Assembly (NCBI GenBank): GCA_003133425.1
Contig: PKXI01000337.1
Coordinates: 1 to 34,547 of the forward strand
Length of the DNA stretch: 34,547 nt
From: Acidobacteriaceae bacterium
GTDB taxonomy: Bacteria; Acidobacteriota; Terriglobia; Terriglobales; Acidobacteriaceae
Reading direction: 5' to 3'
A program made the position numbers and the translations under genes. This document shows positions 17,639 through 25,698 of this stretch, in pieces. The number at the start of each line of letters is the position of its first letter. Position 1 is the stretch's first letter. The notes beneath the pieces are model-generated. The model ran no database searches. It was not told the origin of the DNA and worked only from the letters and a program-made list of their open reading frames with translations.

Positions 17639-19636
17639 ATGACTCCCAGCCTTACTGATACTTCACTCGATACGCTCTCCATCGACACTCTGCGGCTTCT
17701 TGCCGTCGATACCGTGGAGAAGGCCAAGAGCGGCCACCCCGGCGCGCCGCTTGGCTGTGCGCCCATTGCGTACCTGCTGTTTCACAAGCTGATGAAGCAC
17801 AATCCGGCGCACTCCAAGTGGGCGGACCGCGATCGCTTCGTGCTGTCAAACGGCCACGCGTCTGCGCTGCTCTATTCCACGCTGTTTCTCTCCGGCTACA
17901 AACTTACGCTCGACGATCTGAAGGGCTTCAGGCAGTGGGGTTCGCGCACGCCGGGGCATCCGGAGTTCGGCGTTGCCGACGGCGTTGAGGCCACCACCGG
18001 TCCACTCGGGCAAGGCCTCGCGATGGCTGTTGGAATGGCCATGGCAGAGAAGCACCTGGCAGCGACCTACAATCGGCCCGGCTTTGACGTTGTGAATCAC
18101 TACACCTACGTGCTGGCCGGCGACGGCGACATGATGGAAGGCCTGTCTCACGAGGCATCTTCGCTCGCCGGAACCCTCGGCCTGGGCAAGCTGATCGTTC
18201 TCTACGACGACAACCTGATCTCTCTCGATGGCCCAACCGAACTGAGCTTCACAGAGAATGTTTACAAGCGCTTCGAGGCCTACAACTGGCACGTGCAGCG
18301 CGTAATGGACGGCAACGATGTGGCCGGCATTGAAGCGGCAATCGAAGCCGCCAAGGCCGAGACCGGCAAACCCTCGCTGATTGCGGTTCGCACTGTCATC
18401 GGCTACGGATCGCCCAAGGCAGGGAGCAGCAAATCGCACGGCGAGCCCTTGGGCGCCGCAGATGTTATTGCTACCAAAAAGTTCTTCGGATTCCCCGAGG
18501 ACCAGAGCTTTTATCTTCCTGAAGACGCGCTGGCAAACTGGCGGCAGGCCGGTGAGCGCGGCGCGGGCTTTGAGTCCGAATGGAACAAGCTGTTCGCCGG
18601 TTATGCGGCGGCGTTCCCCGAGCTGGCCGCGGAGTTTGAGCGCACCCAAAAGGGCGAACTGAAAGCGGGTTGGAAGAAGACGATTCCCAGCTTCCCTGTT
18701 GGCAAGGCAGTTGCGACGCGCAATGCCGGCGCCGCGGTAATGAATGCCATTGCCGAGGATGTTCCAGAGCTGTTTGGCGGAGCCGCGGACCTGACCGCTT
18801 CAACCAAGACGATCTTCAAGCCCGGAGCAAATTTCCACCTCGACCCGGCGGGCCGCAACGTGTTCTTCGGTGTGCGCGAACTTGCCATGTGCGCAGCAGT
18901 CAACGGAATGGCGGCGCACGGTGGGCTCATTCCTTTCGGATCCACCTTCTTTGTGTTTTCCGACTATGCGAAACCTGCGCTGCGAATTGCTGCGTTGATG
19001 GGGGTCCACTCGCTGTTTGTGTTTACGCACGACTCCATCGGCGTGGGCGAAGATGGCCCGACGCATGAGCCGATCGAACACCTGATGGCGCTGCGCGCTC
19101 TGCCGCACATGACGGATTTTCGTCCGGCGGATGCGAACGAAACTGCCGCGGCGTGGCGGCTGGCTCTGGAGCGCAAAACTCCATGCTTCTTTGCGCTTAC
19201 TCGTCAGGATGTGCCGGTGATCGACCCGGCCACGCACGACGCCTATGAAGGAGTATGCAAGGGCGCGTATGTGCTGGAAGATGCCGCCAATCCGCAGGTG
19301 GTGCTGATCGCCACCGGCTCTGAAGTGTGGGCCGCCTCGGATGCGGTCAAACTATTGGCGGCCAGCGGAATTCGCGCGCGCCTGGTCAGCATGCCGAGCT
19401 GGAAGATCTTCGAAGAACAGACGGCCGAGTACAAAGCAAGCGTTCTACCCGCGGGCGTGCCGAGGCTTGCAGTCGAGGCTGGAGCGACGCTGGGCTGGTG
19501 GAAATATGTCGGCCTGGACGGCGACGTGATCGGGCTCGACCGGTTTGGAGCATCCGCGCCGGGAGCGATTGCAATGAAGGAATTGGGATTCAGCGCGGAG
19601 AACGTAGCCGCGCGCGCAAAGAAACTGGTGAAGTAA
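17639..19636 (+). CDS. tkt: Transketolase
   Basis: Thiamine-diphosphate enzyme of the non-oxidative pentose phosphate pathway that transfers two-carbon ketol units; 665 aa, normal length. Motifs: [15 protein letters not shown] with His33, [11 protein letters not shown], the ThDP/Mg motif GDGDMMEG (161-168) ending near Asn192 with [16 protein letters not shown] in the pyrimidine domain, and ATGSEVWAA in the C-terminal domain. The ATG follows GAAAGGAAAA at a rather long distance. It lies in the same direction as the glucoamylase and rpiB genes. A heptamer-repeat palindrome fills the 139 bp before rpiB. Confidence 0.97.
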   Translation: MTPSLTDTSLDTLSIDTLRLLAVDTVEKAKSGHPGAPLGCAPIAYLLFHKLMKHNPAHSKWADRDRFVLSNGHASALLYSTLFLSGYKLTLDDLKGFRQWGSRTPGHPEFGVADGVEATTGPLGQGLAMAVGMAMAEKHLAATYNRPGFDVVNHYTYVLAGDGDMMEGLSHEASSLAGTLGLGKLIVLYDDNLISLDGPTELSFTENVYKRFEAYNWHVQRVMDGNDVAGIEAAIEAAKAETGKPSLIAVRTVIGYGSPKAGSSKSHGEPLGAADVIATKKFFGFPEDQSFYLPEDALANWRQAGERGAGFESEWNKLFAGYAAAFPELAAEFERTQKGELKAGWKKTIPSFPVGKAVATRNAGAAVMNAIAEDVPELFGGAADLTASTKTIFKPGANFHLDPAGRNVFFGVRELAMCAAVNGMAAHGGLIPFGSTFFVFSDYAKPALRIAALMGVHSLFVFTHDSIGVGEDGPTHEPIEHLMALRALPHMTDFRPADANETAAAWRLALERKTPCFFALTRQDVPVIDPATHDAYEGVCKGAYVLEDAANPQVVLIATGSEVWAASDAVKLLAASGIRARLVSMPSWKIFEEQTAEYKASVLPAGVPRLAVEAGATLGWWKYVGLDGDVIGLDRFGASAPGAIAMKELGFSAENVAARAKKLVK

Positions 19637-19640
19637 GACA

Positions 19641-19753
19641 GTTGTCAGTGATCAGTTTTCAGTTGTCAGTTTCCATGAGGCCAGTTATCGGAATCGCGGA
19701 TTCAGAATGTTTCTGATCCGTGGACTGATAACTGACAACTGAATACTGACAAC
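19641..19753. repeat. Inverted heptamer arrays between tkt and rpiB
   Basis: Left arm 19641-19675 is five 7-bp units of the form GTTNTCA (GTTGTCA, GTGATCA, GTTTTCA, GTTGTCA, GTTTCCA). Right arm 19726-19753 is four units in inverse orientation (TGATAAC, TGACAAC, TGAATAC, TGACAAC). The centre contains a further imperfect hairpin around CAGAATGTTTCTG. It can fold into a large hairpin within the tkt-rpiB transcript. Confidence 0.8.
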
Positions 19754-19775
19754 CGTTCTGAAAGGAAAGTGCACT

Positions 19776-20255
19776 TTGAAGCTCGTAATCAGCTCCGACC
19801 ATGCGGGGTTTCCTCTCAAGGAGGAAGTTCGCGCTTACTTGGCCCAGGCCGGGCACGAAGTGGCAGACCTGGGTGCTTACAACACAGAGCCGTCAGACTA
19901 TCCCGACTTTGCGGAAAAGGTGGGCGAGGCACTCAAACTTGGCGAAGCGCAGCGAGGAATTCTCATCTGCGGGTCTGGCGTGGGCGTGTGCGTGGCGGCC
20001 AACAAGATTCCCGGCATTCGCGCTGGAATTTGCCACGACACCTACTCGGCACACCAGGGCGTTGAACACGACGATATGAATGCGCTGGTTATGGGAGCAC
20101 GCATTATCGGCGTGTCCCTGGCCTTCGAAATTGTGAACGCCTATGTCGGCGCCGTCTTCAACACAACGGAACCACGCTATACGCGCCGCTTCAAGAAGGT
20201 GCAGGCCATCGAAGCGAAATACATGTGCGGCGATGGCTCGGCAAACCCCGCCTGA
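19776..20255 (+). CDS. rpiB: Ribose-5-phosphate isomerase B (TTG start)
   Basis: Interconverts ribose-5-phosphate and ribulose-5-phosphate; 159 aa. Motifs of the RpiB/LacAB family are SSDHAGF with His9, ILICGSGVGVCVAANK with the likely catalytic base Cys65, IRAGICHDTYSAHQGVEHDD with His98, and MGARIIG. The start is TTG at 19776, preceded by AAAGGAAAG at good spacing; no ATG lies near the conserved N-terminus MKLVISSDHAGF. It sits between transketolase and the HAD/6-phosphogluconate dehydrogenase genes, as expected for a pentose-phosphate cluster. Confidence 0.95.
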   Translation: MKLVISSDHAGFPLKEEVRAYLAQAGHEVADLGAYNTEPSDYPDFAEKVGEALKLGEAQRGILICGSGVGVCVAANKIPGIRAGICHDTYSAHQGVEHDDMNALVMGARIIGVSLAFEIVNAYVGAVFNTTEPRYTRRFKKVQAIEAKYMCGDGSANPA

Positions 20256-20363
20256 CGCATAAAGGACTACGACAGCGGCAATTCACGGGGAGGTCCGCGA
20301 ATAAGCCAGCCGCTCTGACGTTCATCAACGATTCATTGCATCAACTCACTCTGAAAGGCGCCG

Positions 20364-20975
20364 ATGTTCCCCTTCGACGTGATCCTGTTCGACGTGGGCG
20401 GAGTCCTGCTGACCAACGGCTGGGACACGCAGGAGCGCACGCTTGCGATTGAGCGCTTCCACCTCGATCCGGCTGGCTTTGAAGCCCGGCACCAAGCGGC
20501 ATATCCAGCATGGGAGCGGGGGACAATTACCGTCAGGGATTATCTCGATGCGACTGTGTTCAACGAACCGCGCAAGTTTTCCCAGGATGAGTTTTTCGCG
20601 TTCATGCTCGCACAGTCCAAACTGCTTCCCGATGGCGCGCTGGGAACTTTGAAGGAACTTTCAGCATCCAATAAGTGCATGTTAGGCGTGCTGAACAATG
20701 AAGCGCGCGAAACCAACGAGTATCGCTTCGAAAAGTTTGGCCTGCGCAGTTATCTCAAGGTGACATTGAGTTCCTGCTACCTGGGCGTGCGCAAGCCAGA
20801 CAAGGCCATCTATCAAACGGCGCTCGATATACTCGGCCGGCCGCCGGAACGAATTCTTTTCATCGACGATCGAATGGAAAACGTGGCCGGTGCGGTAAAT
20901 GCGGGGATGAAAGCTATTCAGTTTCACAGCGAGCAAGAATTGCGCAGGGAGTTGATAAGTCTGGGCATTCTTTAG
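20364..20975 (+). CDS. HAD-superfamily hydrolase (YihX-like phosphatase)
   Basis: Subclass IA HAD hydrolase of 203 aa, probably a sugar-phosphate phosphatase. Motif I is LFDVGGVLL with nucleophile Asp10. The usual second aspartate two residues on is Gly12, as in YihX-type proteins (FDLGNV), whose characterised member acts on alpha-glucose-1-phosphate. Motif II is VLNNEARETN (Asn110), motif III Lys143 in VRKPDKAIY, and motif IV ILFIDDRMENV (Asp167/Asp168). AAGG lies 6 bp before the ATG, and the next gene (6-phosphogluconate dehydrogenase) begins 21 bp after its stop, so they are co-transcribed. A role in draining or proofreading phosphosugars in this cluster is plausible but unproven. Confidence 0.87.
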   Translation: MFPFDVILFDVGGVLLTNGWDTQERTLAIERFHLDPAGFEARHQAAYPAWERGTITVRDYLDATVFNEPRKFSQDEFFAFMLAQSKLLPDGALGTLKELSASNKCMLGVLNNEARETNEYRFEKFGLRSYLKVTLSSCYLGVRKPDKAIYQTALDILGRPPERILFIDDRMENVAGAVNAGMKAIQFHSEQELRRELISLGIL

Positions 20976-20996
20976 CAGATCGGCATCGGAGGAGTT

Positions 20997-21902
20997 ATGC
21001 AACTTGGATTGATCGGCCTGGGCAAGATGGGCGGTAACATGGCGGAGCGCCTGCGGCTGGGTGGCCACCAGGTGGTAGGCTTCGATTTCAACGCTGACGC
21101 AGTAGCGAAACTGACGGCCACCGGCAATGTCGGCGTCAGCTCCCTCGAAGGTCTCGTCCAAAACTTGAAGGGGCGAAGAGCTATCTGGATCATGGTGCCG
21201 CAGGGCGATCCGGTGGACCAGACGCTGGCGAAGTTGGAGCCGCTGCTCAACCCCGGCGACATTCTCATCGATGGCGGCAACTCGAATTACAAAGACTCGA
21301 TGCGCCGCTACAAGGAAGTTGCCGCGAAGGGGTTCCAGTTTGTTGACGTCGGCACCTCCGGCGGAGTGTGGGGACTCAAAGAGGGTTACAGCATGATGAT
21401 CGGCGGCGACAAGGAGCCGATCGAGTATCTGCGGCCTATCTTCGAAACACTGGCTCCGGCGCCGGACAAGGGTTGGGGGCACGTAGGCCCGGGCGGCTCA
21501 GGCCACTTTGTGAAGATGATTCACAACGGCATCGAGTACGGCATGATGCAGGCGTATGCCGAGGGCTTCACGATCATGGAGAATAAAGAAGAGTTCGCTC
21601 TGAACCTTCCCCAGATTTCTCAGATATGGCGCTACGGCAGCGTAGTGCGCAGCTGGTTGCTGGACCTGACCGCCGATGCTCTTGGCAAGAACCCCACACT
21701 CGAGGGGCTCGAAGCTTTTGTGGAGGACTCCGGCGAAGGTCGCTGGACGGTGATCGAGGCGATCGACCTGAATGTGTCCGCCCCGGTTATTACCGAGTCA
21801 TTGATGCGCCGCATTCGCTCGCGGGAAGAAAATAACTTCACCGACCGCATGCTCGCCATCATGCGCAATGAGTTTGGCGGACACGCAGTGAAGAAAGATT
21901 AG
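20997..21902 (+). CDS. gnd: 6-phosphogluconate dehydrogenase, decarboxylating, short NAD-type
   Basis: Oxidises 6-phosphogluconate to ribulose-5-phosphate and CO2. At 301 aa it belongs to the short (YqeC/GndA-like) class, not the 470-residue class. Motifs: Rossmann GLIGLGKMGGNMAERL; VDVGTSGGVWGLKEGYS (SGGVWG 121-126) for substrate binding; and HFVKMIHNGIEYGMMQ with catalytic Lys173, Asn177 and Glu180. Asp30 in VGFDFN takes the place of the Asn-Arg-Thr/Ser seen in NADP-specific enzymes, which favours NAD (inference). GGAGGAG is 2-3 bp before the ATG. It is followed by zwf after an 88-bp spacer carrying a heptamer array. Confidence 0.94.
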   Translation: MQLGLIGLGKMGGNMAERLRLGGHQVVGFDFNADAVAKLTATGNVGVSSLEGLVQNLKGRRAIWIMVPQGDPVDQTLAKLEPLLNPGDILIDGGNSNYKDSMRRYKEVAAKGFQFVDVGTSGGVWGLKEGYSMMIGGDKEPIEYLRPIFETLAPAPDKGWGHVGPGGSGHFVKMIHNGIEYGMMQAYAEGFTIMENKEEFALNLPQISQIWRYGSVVRSWLLDLTADALGKNPTLEGLEAFVEDSGEGRWTVIEAIDLNVSAPVITESLMRRIRSREENNFTDRMLAIMRNEFGGHAVKKD

Positions 21903-21938
21903 GGGTCACAGATCAAGAGTTGGCAGTAGGTAACCACA

Positions 21939-21973
21939 AGCTGAAAGCTGAGAGCTGAGAGCTGAAAGCTGAA
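21939..21973 (+). repeat. AGCTGAR heptamer tandem array in the zwf leader
   Basis: Five perfect-phase 7-bp units AGCTGAA, AGCTGAG, AGCTGAG, AGCTGAA, AGCTGAA. The array ends 6 bp before the AGGAGG ribosome-binding site (21979-21984) of the glucose-6-phosphate dehydrogenase gene, so a change in unit number would alter the leader but not the reading frame. Confidence 0.85.
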
Positions 21974-21990
21974 ACAGCAGGAGGACAGCA

Positions 21991-23553
21991 ATGACGACAA
22001 TACAGGCGAATGTACGGCCGGAAGACCTTTTGCAGGTTCCGAAAGGCGCGGAGCGAATTCCCGATCCCGGAATCCTGGTAATCTTTGGCGCTTCGGGCGA
22101 CCTGACCAAGCGCAAGCTGCTGCCCGCCTTGTTTCATCTGCGGCAGGCAAACCTGCTGCCGAAACAATTTGCCATTGTGGGCGTGGCGCGGCGGCCGCTC
22201 GGCGATGAGTTCGCCAAGGATATGCGCGCCGGCATTGTGGAATTTGGCGGCGTGGATGCAAGCGACCCCAAGCTGGACGATTTTGTACAGCACATCAGCT
22301 ACTTCCCGCTCAACTTCGACGATCCCGCGGACTACGCGGGCCTGAAAGCCGAGTTGGATCGGATCGACAAGCAAAAGAACATCGGCGGCAAGCGGATCTT
22401 CTACCTCGCAACCGCGCCGGAGTTCTTCGCCGGGATCGTCGAAAATCTGGGCGCGCAGAACATGGCCCAGCCGGAGCAGGGAGTGGCGTCGGTTGTCATC
22501 GAAAAGCCCTTCGGCCACGACCTGGACTCGGCACGCGAGCTGAACCACCAGGTCAACGCCGTCTTCCATGAAAGCCAAGTCTTCCGCATCGACCACTACC
22601 TTGGCAAAGAGACCGTTCAAAACATCTTGGTCTTCCGCTTTGCCAATGGAATGTTCGAGCCGGTTTGGAACCGCAATTACATCGATAGCGTGCAGATTAC
22701 GGCTGCCGAAACACTAGGCGTCGAGGGGCGCGGACCGTTCTATGAAAAGGCCGGCGCGCTGCGTGACGTGGTGCAGAACCACATGATGGAATTGCTGAGC
22801 TTTGTGTCCATGGAGCCACCTTCGAGCTTTGATTCCGAAGCCGTGCGGCGGGAAAAAGTAAAAGTATGGCGCGCGATTCCGCCGGTTCCAATTTTGAATG
22901 CGGTGCGCGGCCAGTACGGGCCCGGCATTGTGGAGGGCCAGCACGTTGTTGGCTATCGCGACGAGGTGCGCGTCAATCCGAACTCTGGCACAGAAACCTA
23001 TGCCGCGCTGCGGCTTGAAATCGAAAACTGGCGCTGGGCAGGCGTTCCTTTCTACCTGCGCGCCGGCAAGCGGCTCAAAAAACGCGCCACCGAAATCAGC
23101 ATTCAGTTCAAGCAGCCGCCTCTGCTCATTTTCAACCGCATGGCAGCCACAGGGCCGTGCCAGGAGATTCAGCCCAACCTGCTCACCATCCGCATTCAGC
23201 CGGACGAAGGAATCTCTCTTCGCTTTGGCGCCAAGGTGCCCACCACGCCGAACATGGATGTCTGCCCGGTCATCATGGACTTCGACTACGAGGCGGCCTT
23301 CGGCAAGTCGAGCGCCAACGGCTACGAACGCTTGCTGCTCGACGCCATGCTGGGCGACCAGACGCTGTTCTCGCACCGCGACGGCGTGGAGATCAACTGG
23401 GCCCTCTACACGCCCATCCTCGACGCATGGGCGGCGAAGAAGCCTGAAGTCTTCCCCAACTACTTTGCGGGATCGTGGGGACCGGAGTGCTCCGAACATT
23501 TGCTCGAGCGCTGGGGCCACACCTGGAGAAACGACCTGGGACGGAAAGTGTGA
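21991..23553 (+). CDS. zwf: Glucose-6-phosphate 1-dehydrogenase
   Basis: First enzyme of the oxidative pentose phosphate pathway, making 6-phosphogluconolactone and reduced nicotinamide cofactor; 520 aa, slightly long because of about 25 N-terminal residues. Motifs: nucleotide-binding FGASGDLTKRKLLPALFHL (GASGDL from residue 33), EKPFG (171-175), the signature RIDHYLGKETVQNI with His202, and the catalytic base His264 in ALRDVVQNHMMEL. AGGAGG sits 6 bp before the ATG. It closes the cluster after gnd. No 6-phosphogluconolactonase gene is found beside it. Confidence 0.97.
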   Translation: MTTIQANVRPEDLLQVPKGAERIPDPGILVIFGASGDLTKRKLLPALFHLRQANLLPKQFAIVGVARRPLGDEFAKDMRAGIVEFGGVDASDPKLDDFVQHISYFPLNFDDPADYAGLKAELDRIDKQKNIGGKRIFYLATAPEFFAGIVENLGAQNMAQPEQGVASVVIEKPFGHDLDSARELNHQVNAVFHESQVFRIDHYLGKETVQNILVFRFANGMFEPVWNRNYIDSVQITAAETLGVEGRGPFYEKAGALRDVVQNHMMELLSFVSMEPPSSFDSEAVRREKVKVWRAIPPVPILNAVRGQYGPGIVEGQHVVGYRDEVRVNPNSGTETYAALRLEIENWRWAGVPFYLRAGKRLKKRATEISIQFKQPPLLIFNRMAATGPCQEIQPNLLTIRIQPDEGISLRFGAKVPTTPNMDVCPVIMDFDYEAAFGKSSANGYERLLLDAMLGDQTLFSHRDGVEINWALYTPILDAWAAKKPEVFPNYFAGSWGPECSEHLLERWGHTWRNDLGRKV

Positions 23554-23561
23554 GAAGAACA

Positions 23562-23596
23562 GGGAGCAGGGAATAGGGAGCACGGAATCGGAACGA
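23562..23596 (+). repeat. GGGAGCA-type heptamer array after zwf
   Basis: Five units in 7-bp phase: GGGAGCA, GGGAATA, GGGAGCA, CGGAATC, GGAACGA, the last two diverged. The array begins 8 bp after the zwf stop codon. Confidence 0.7.
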
Positions 23597-23641
23597 TTCG
23601 AGCGGTTGCGGGCGTATGCGCCTAGACGCGTTGCATGAATC

Positions 23642-23696
23642 GGGTTTTGAAAGGGCACGGCTTCAGCCGTGCCGTCAAAGCCCTATAAAATATGGG
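23642..23696. repeat. Palindromic element with GGCACGGC/GCCGTGCC core
   Basis: A perfect 8-bp stem (23654-23661 with 23666-23673, TTCA loop) is nested in outer arms GGGTTTTGA and TCAAAGCCC (8 of 9 pairs). A second small hairpin, AGCCC with GGGCT, encloses the AT-rich TATAAAATATG. It lies between the zwf 3' end and the convergent propeller gene and may serve as a terminator or REP-like element. Confidence 0.65.
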
Positions 23697-23787
23697 GCTT
23701 TGGTCCCTGAGGGATTTTCCTTCCTGGCCGAGCAAAATCTATGCAGCCAGTTCTAGTGTTCAGGCTCCCCCCATTTTCGAGAGGATC

Positions 23788-24828
23788 TTAACTTACCCAA
23801 TCAAACCTCATGCTGTCGCCGTCAAAGAAGTCGGCACACGGGTATTCGACGTTGTCTTCGAGACGCCTGACGCGAAGCCGCACCATCTCGCGCACCATCT
23901 CCGAAGGCGTCCTTTCGAAAAGGCGGGCCATGCTGACATAGGCGACATAGCGCGAGTCGGGAGACCAAGATAGGCCAGTCTCATCATCGTCAGCCGTGAA
24001 GAAGAGCCTCTGCTCGCCGGTGGAAGTGCGAATGCGGTAATATGCGCAGCCGCGCAAAGATGGCGGGCAAAAGAGGTACGCGATCCACTTCCCATCGGGA
24101 GACCAAGTCCCAAAACCGCCGCTGGCAAGATCTTTCGATTTCTTTGATCGGGTGTCGTAGAGGCGCAGGATCCGGATTCCCACGGGTTTGTTGACCGTAT
24201 AGACAATCTGCTTGTCGTCAGGCGACCAGCACTGGGGAACGGCAAAAGTGTCAAACTCGCCGTCGATTACCTCGGTCTGCCCTGTGTTGAGATCGAAAAT
24301 CACCAATTTGTCAGTAGCCCAGCCGTGCTGTTGCCGCCGGTCGTCCATCGTCGTCACCAGTTTCGACATATCGTGAGACCAGCAGATATTCGACCCCTGA
24401 TTCACCAAACCCTGATAGTCCTTAAGATCGCTTCCATCTGTTCGCACGGTCGCTAAAACAAAGCCGCTGGGACAATCTTGTATGTTAGGGCTGGGATGCG
24501 TGAATCCGGGCGGCAGGCAGTGGGAAAACGCGACCCGAGTCCCATCGGGTGAAACTGCGCCGCTCTCCACGGATCCTTGATCGAGGAACGGTTTGGACGA
24601 TCTCATCGTGCGGTCTGCAAACGAGATTGTGTAGACCTTGTCATCAAACACTCGCACTGAAACCAGCCGGTAGCCGCGCTCTCGCTGAAGCCGTACGAGT
24701 TCCGGCCGCACTGAGTTCCTAGACCACAGGATGAATGGAACAAGCAGGAGCAGGGCGGTGCACGCGGTCAGCGCAAGGCTCCTTCGTGAACCAAGAACTC
24801 GCAATGAATCGCGCAAGAATCCGGACAT
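23788..24828 (-). CDS. Membrane-anchored PD40/TolB-like beta-propeller protein
   Basis: Protein of 346 aa with one N-terminal membrane segment (about residues 17-36, LALTACTALLLLVPFILW) and a large extracytoplasmic domain. That domain is made of PD40-type blades with the motifs AVSPDGTRVAFSH, CWSPDDKQIVYTV, TWSPDGKWIAYLF and SWSPDSRYVAYVS. Such propellers usually mediate protein or glycan contacts; no enzymatic domain follows here, unlike in S9 peptidases. The specific partner is unknown. It converges with zwf. The ribosome-binding site is weak (GGGGGCG). Confidence 0.82.
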   Translation of the reverse strand: MSGFLRDSLRVLGSRRSLALTACTALLLLVPFILWSRNSVRPELVRLQRERGYRLVSVRVFDDKVYTISFADRTMRSSKPFLDQGSVESGAVSPDGTRVAFSHCLPPGFTHPSPNIQDCPSGFVLATVRTDGSDLKDYQGLVNQGSNICWSHDMSKLVTTMDDRRQQHGWATDKLVIFDLNTGQTEVIDGEFDTFAVPQCWSPDDKQIVYTVNKPVGIRILRLYDTRSKKSKDLASGGFGTWSPDGKWIAYLFCPPSLRGCAYYRIRTSTGEQRLFFTADDDETGLSWSPDSRYVAYVSMARLFERTPSEMVREMVRLRVRRLEDNVEYPCADFFDGDSMRFDWVS

Positions 24829-24948
24829 TGAAGCGCCCCCATGAGTTCAAGTTCGGGTATTTGCACTTCATTCTATGCTCGTGGGCAGATTGCGTTTCCA
24901 GCACTCACAAGTGGCCAACGCTGCCAACTCGCTAACCCCGCTCTCCGC

Positions 24949-25404
24949 TTACCGCCCCATCCCCTTGTCCATAGCCTCGTTCGCCAGCGCGTCGGCTTCC
25001 TTGTTGCCGCCGCGAAGGGTATGCCGAATCTCAAACCCGTCCAATTGCCCCTTCAGCCGCCTGGCTTCCTGCCACAGAGGAATCAGCCCCGGGCTTTTTA
25101 CCTTGTAAAGCCCCTTCATCTGCTTGACCATCAATTCGGAGTCAGACACGACGCGGAGCCGCTTCGCACCGTTCGCGATGGCCCATTCGAGCACCGCCAG
25201 CAGGCCGGAGTACTCGGCATAGTTATTGGTCTGCACCCCCAGGAAGCGGCTCAGACGGGCAACAACCTGCCCCTTGGCGTCTTCGACAACGGCGCCGTAG
25301 CCGGACGGGCCGGGATTGCCGCGGGAGCCGCCATCGCAGTGGGCTGTGAACCATTCGCTTGCATTTTCAGTGGGGGGGAGGCTTTCAAACAGGTTTCCAG
25401 TCAT
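24949..25404 (-). CDS. Ribonuclease HI-family protein
   Basis: RNase H-fold nuclease of 151 aa, expected to cut RNA in RNA-DNA hybrids. The four acidic residues are present: Asp24 (CDGGSRGNPGP), Glu64 (NNYAEYSGLLAVLEWA), Asp88 (VVSDSELMVKQM) and Asp138 (NKEADALANEAMD). The ATG at 25404 is chosen because GGAAAG precedes it; an in-frame ATG at 25464 would add 20 residues (MAGSGRQIPMTRQARIHWKA) unlike the family. It resembles the shorter, archaeal/Rv2228c-like RNase HI type more than E. coli RnhA, as it lacks the basic protrusion. It is divergent from the sigma factor gene. Confidence 0.9.
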   Translation of the reverse strand: MTGNLFESLPPTENASEWFTAHCDGGSRGNPGPSGYGAVVEDAKGQVVARLSRFLGVQTNNYAEYSGLLAVLEWAIANGAKRLRVVSDSELMVKQMKGLYKVKSPGLIPLWQEARRLKGQLDGFEIRHTLRGGNKEADALANEAMDKGMGR

Positions 25405-25474
25405 CGCTTTCCAGTGTATCCGGGCCTGCCGGGTCATCGGGATTTGCCGGCCCGAACCGGCCAACTTACCAAAG

Positions 25475-25493
25475 TACCGGGGAATCGCCGGTA
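25475..25493. promoter_or_regulatory. TACCGG-N7-CCGGTA inverted repeat upstream of the ECF sigma gene
   Basis: Perfect 6-bp arms (25475-25480 and 25488-25493) separated by 7 bp in the divergent spacer between the RNase H and sigma factor genes. The surrounding 100 bp is rich in CCGG words. It could be an operator, but the size and GC content allow chance. No convincing ECF-type GGAAC promoter was found. Confidence 0.3.
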
Positions 25494-25698
25494 TGGATTA
25501 CAAATCCGGCAGTTCACCGTCTATTCCGGTACAGACACTTCCTGCGGCGTTTTCCGCATAACCGCAGGCAAGTGAGCGGCCACGAGGCGGATTCTTTCTG
25601 GGGAAAGGTCCACGGGAGAAAGATTCCTGAAACGGCTGCGGCTGCGCTCAGTGCCGATTGGGCAGAAGAAAGACCCCCCTTCCGGCAATGGAGACTCG

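Noticed and set aside
22714..23658. 314-codon minus-strand frame over zwf
   Set aside because: Antisense to well-conserved G6PD sequence; no own motif.
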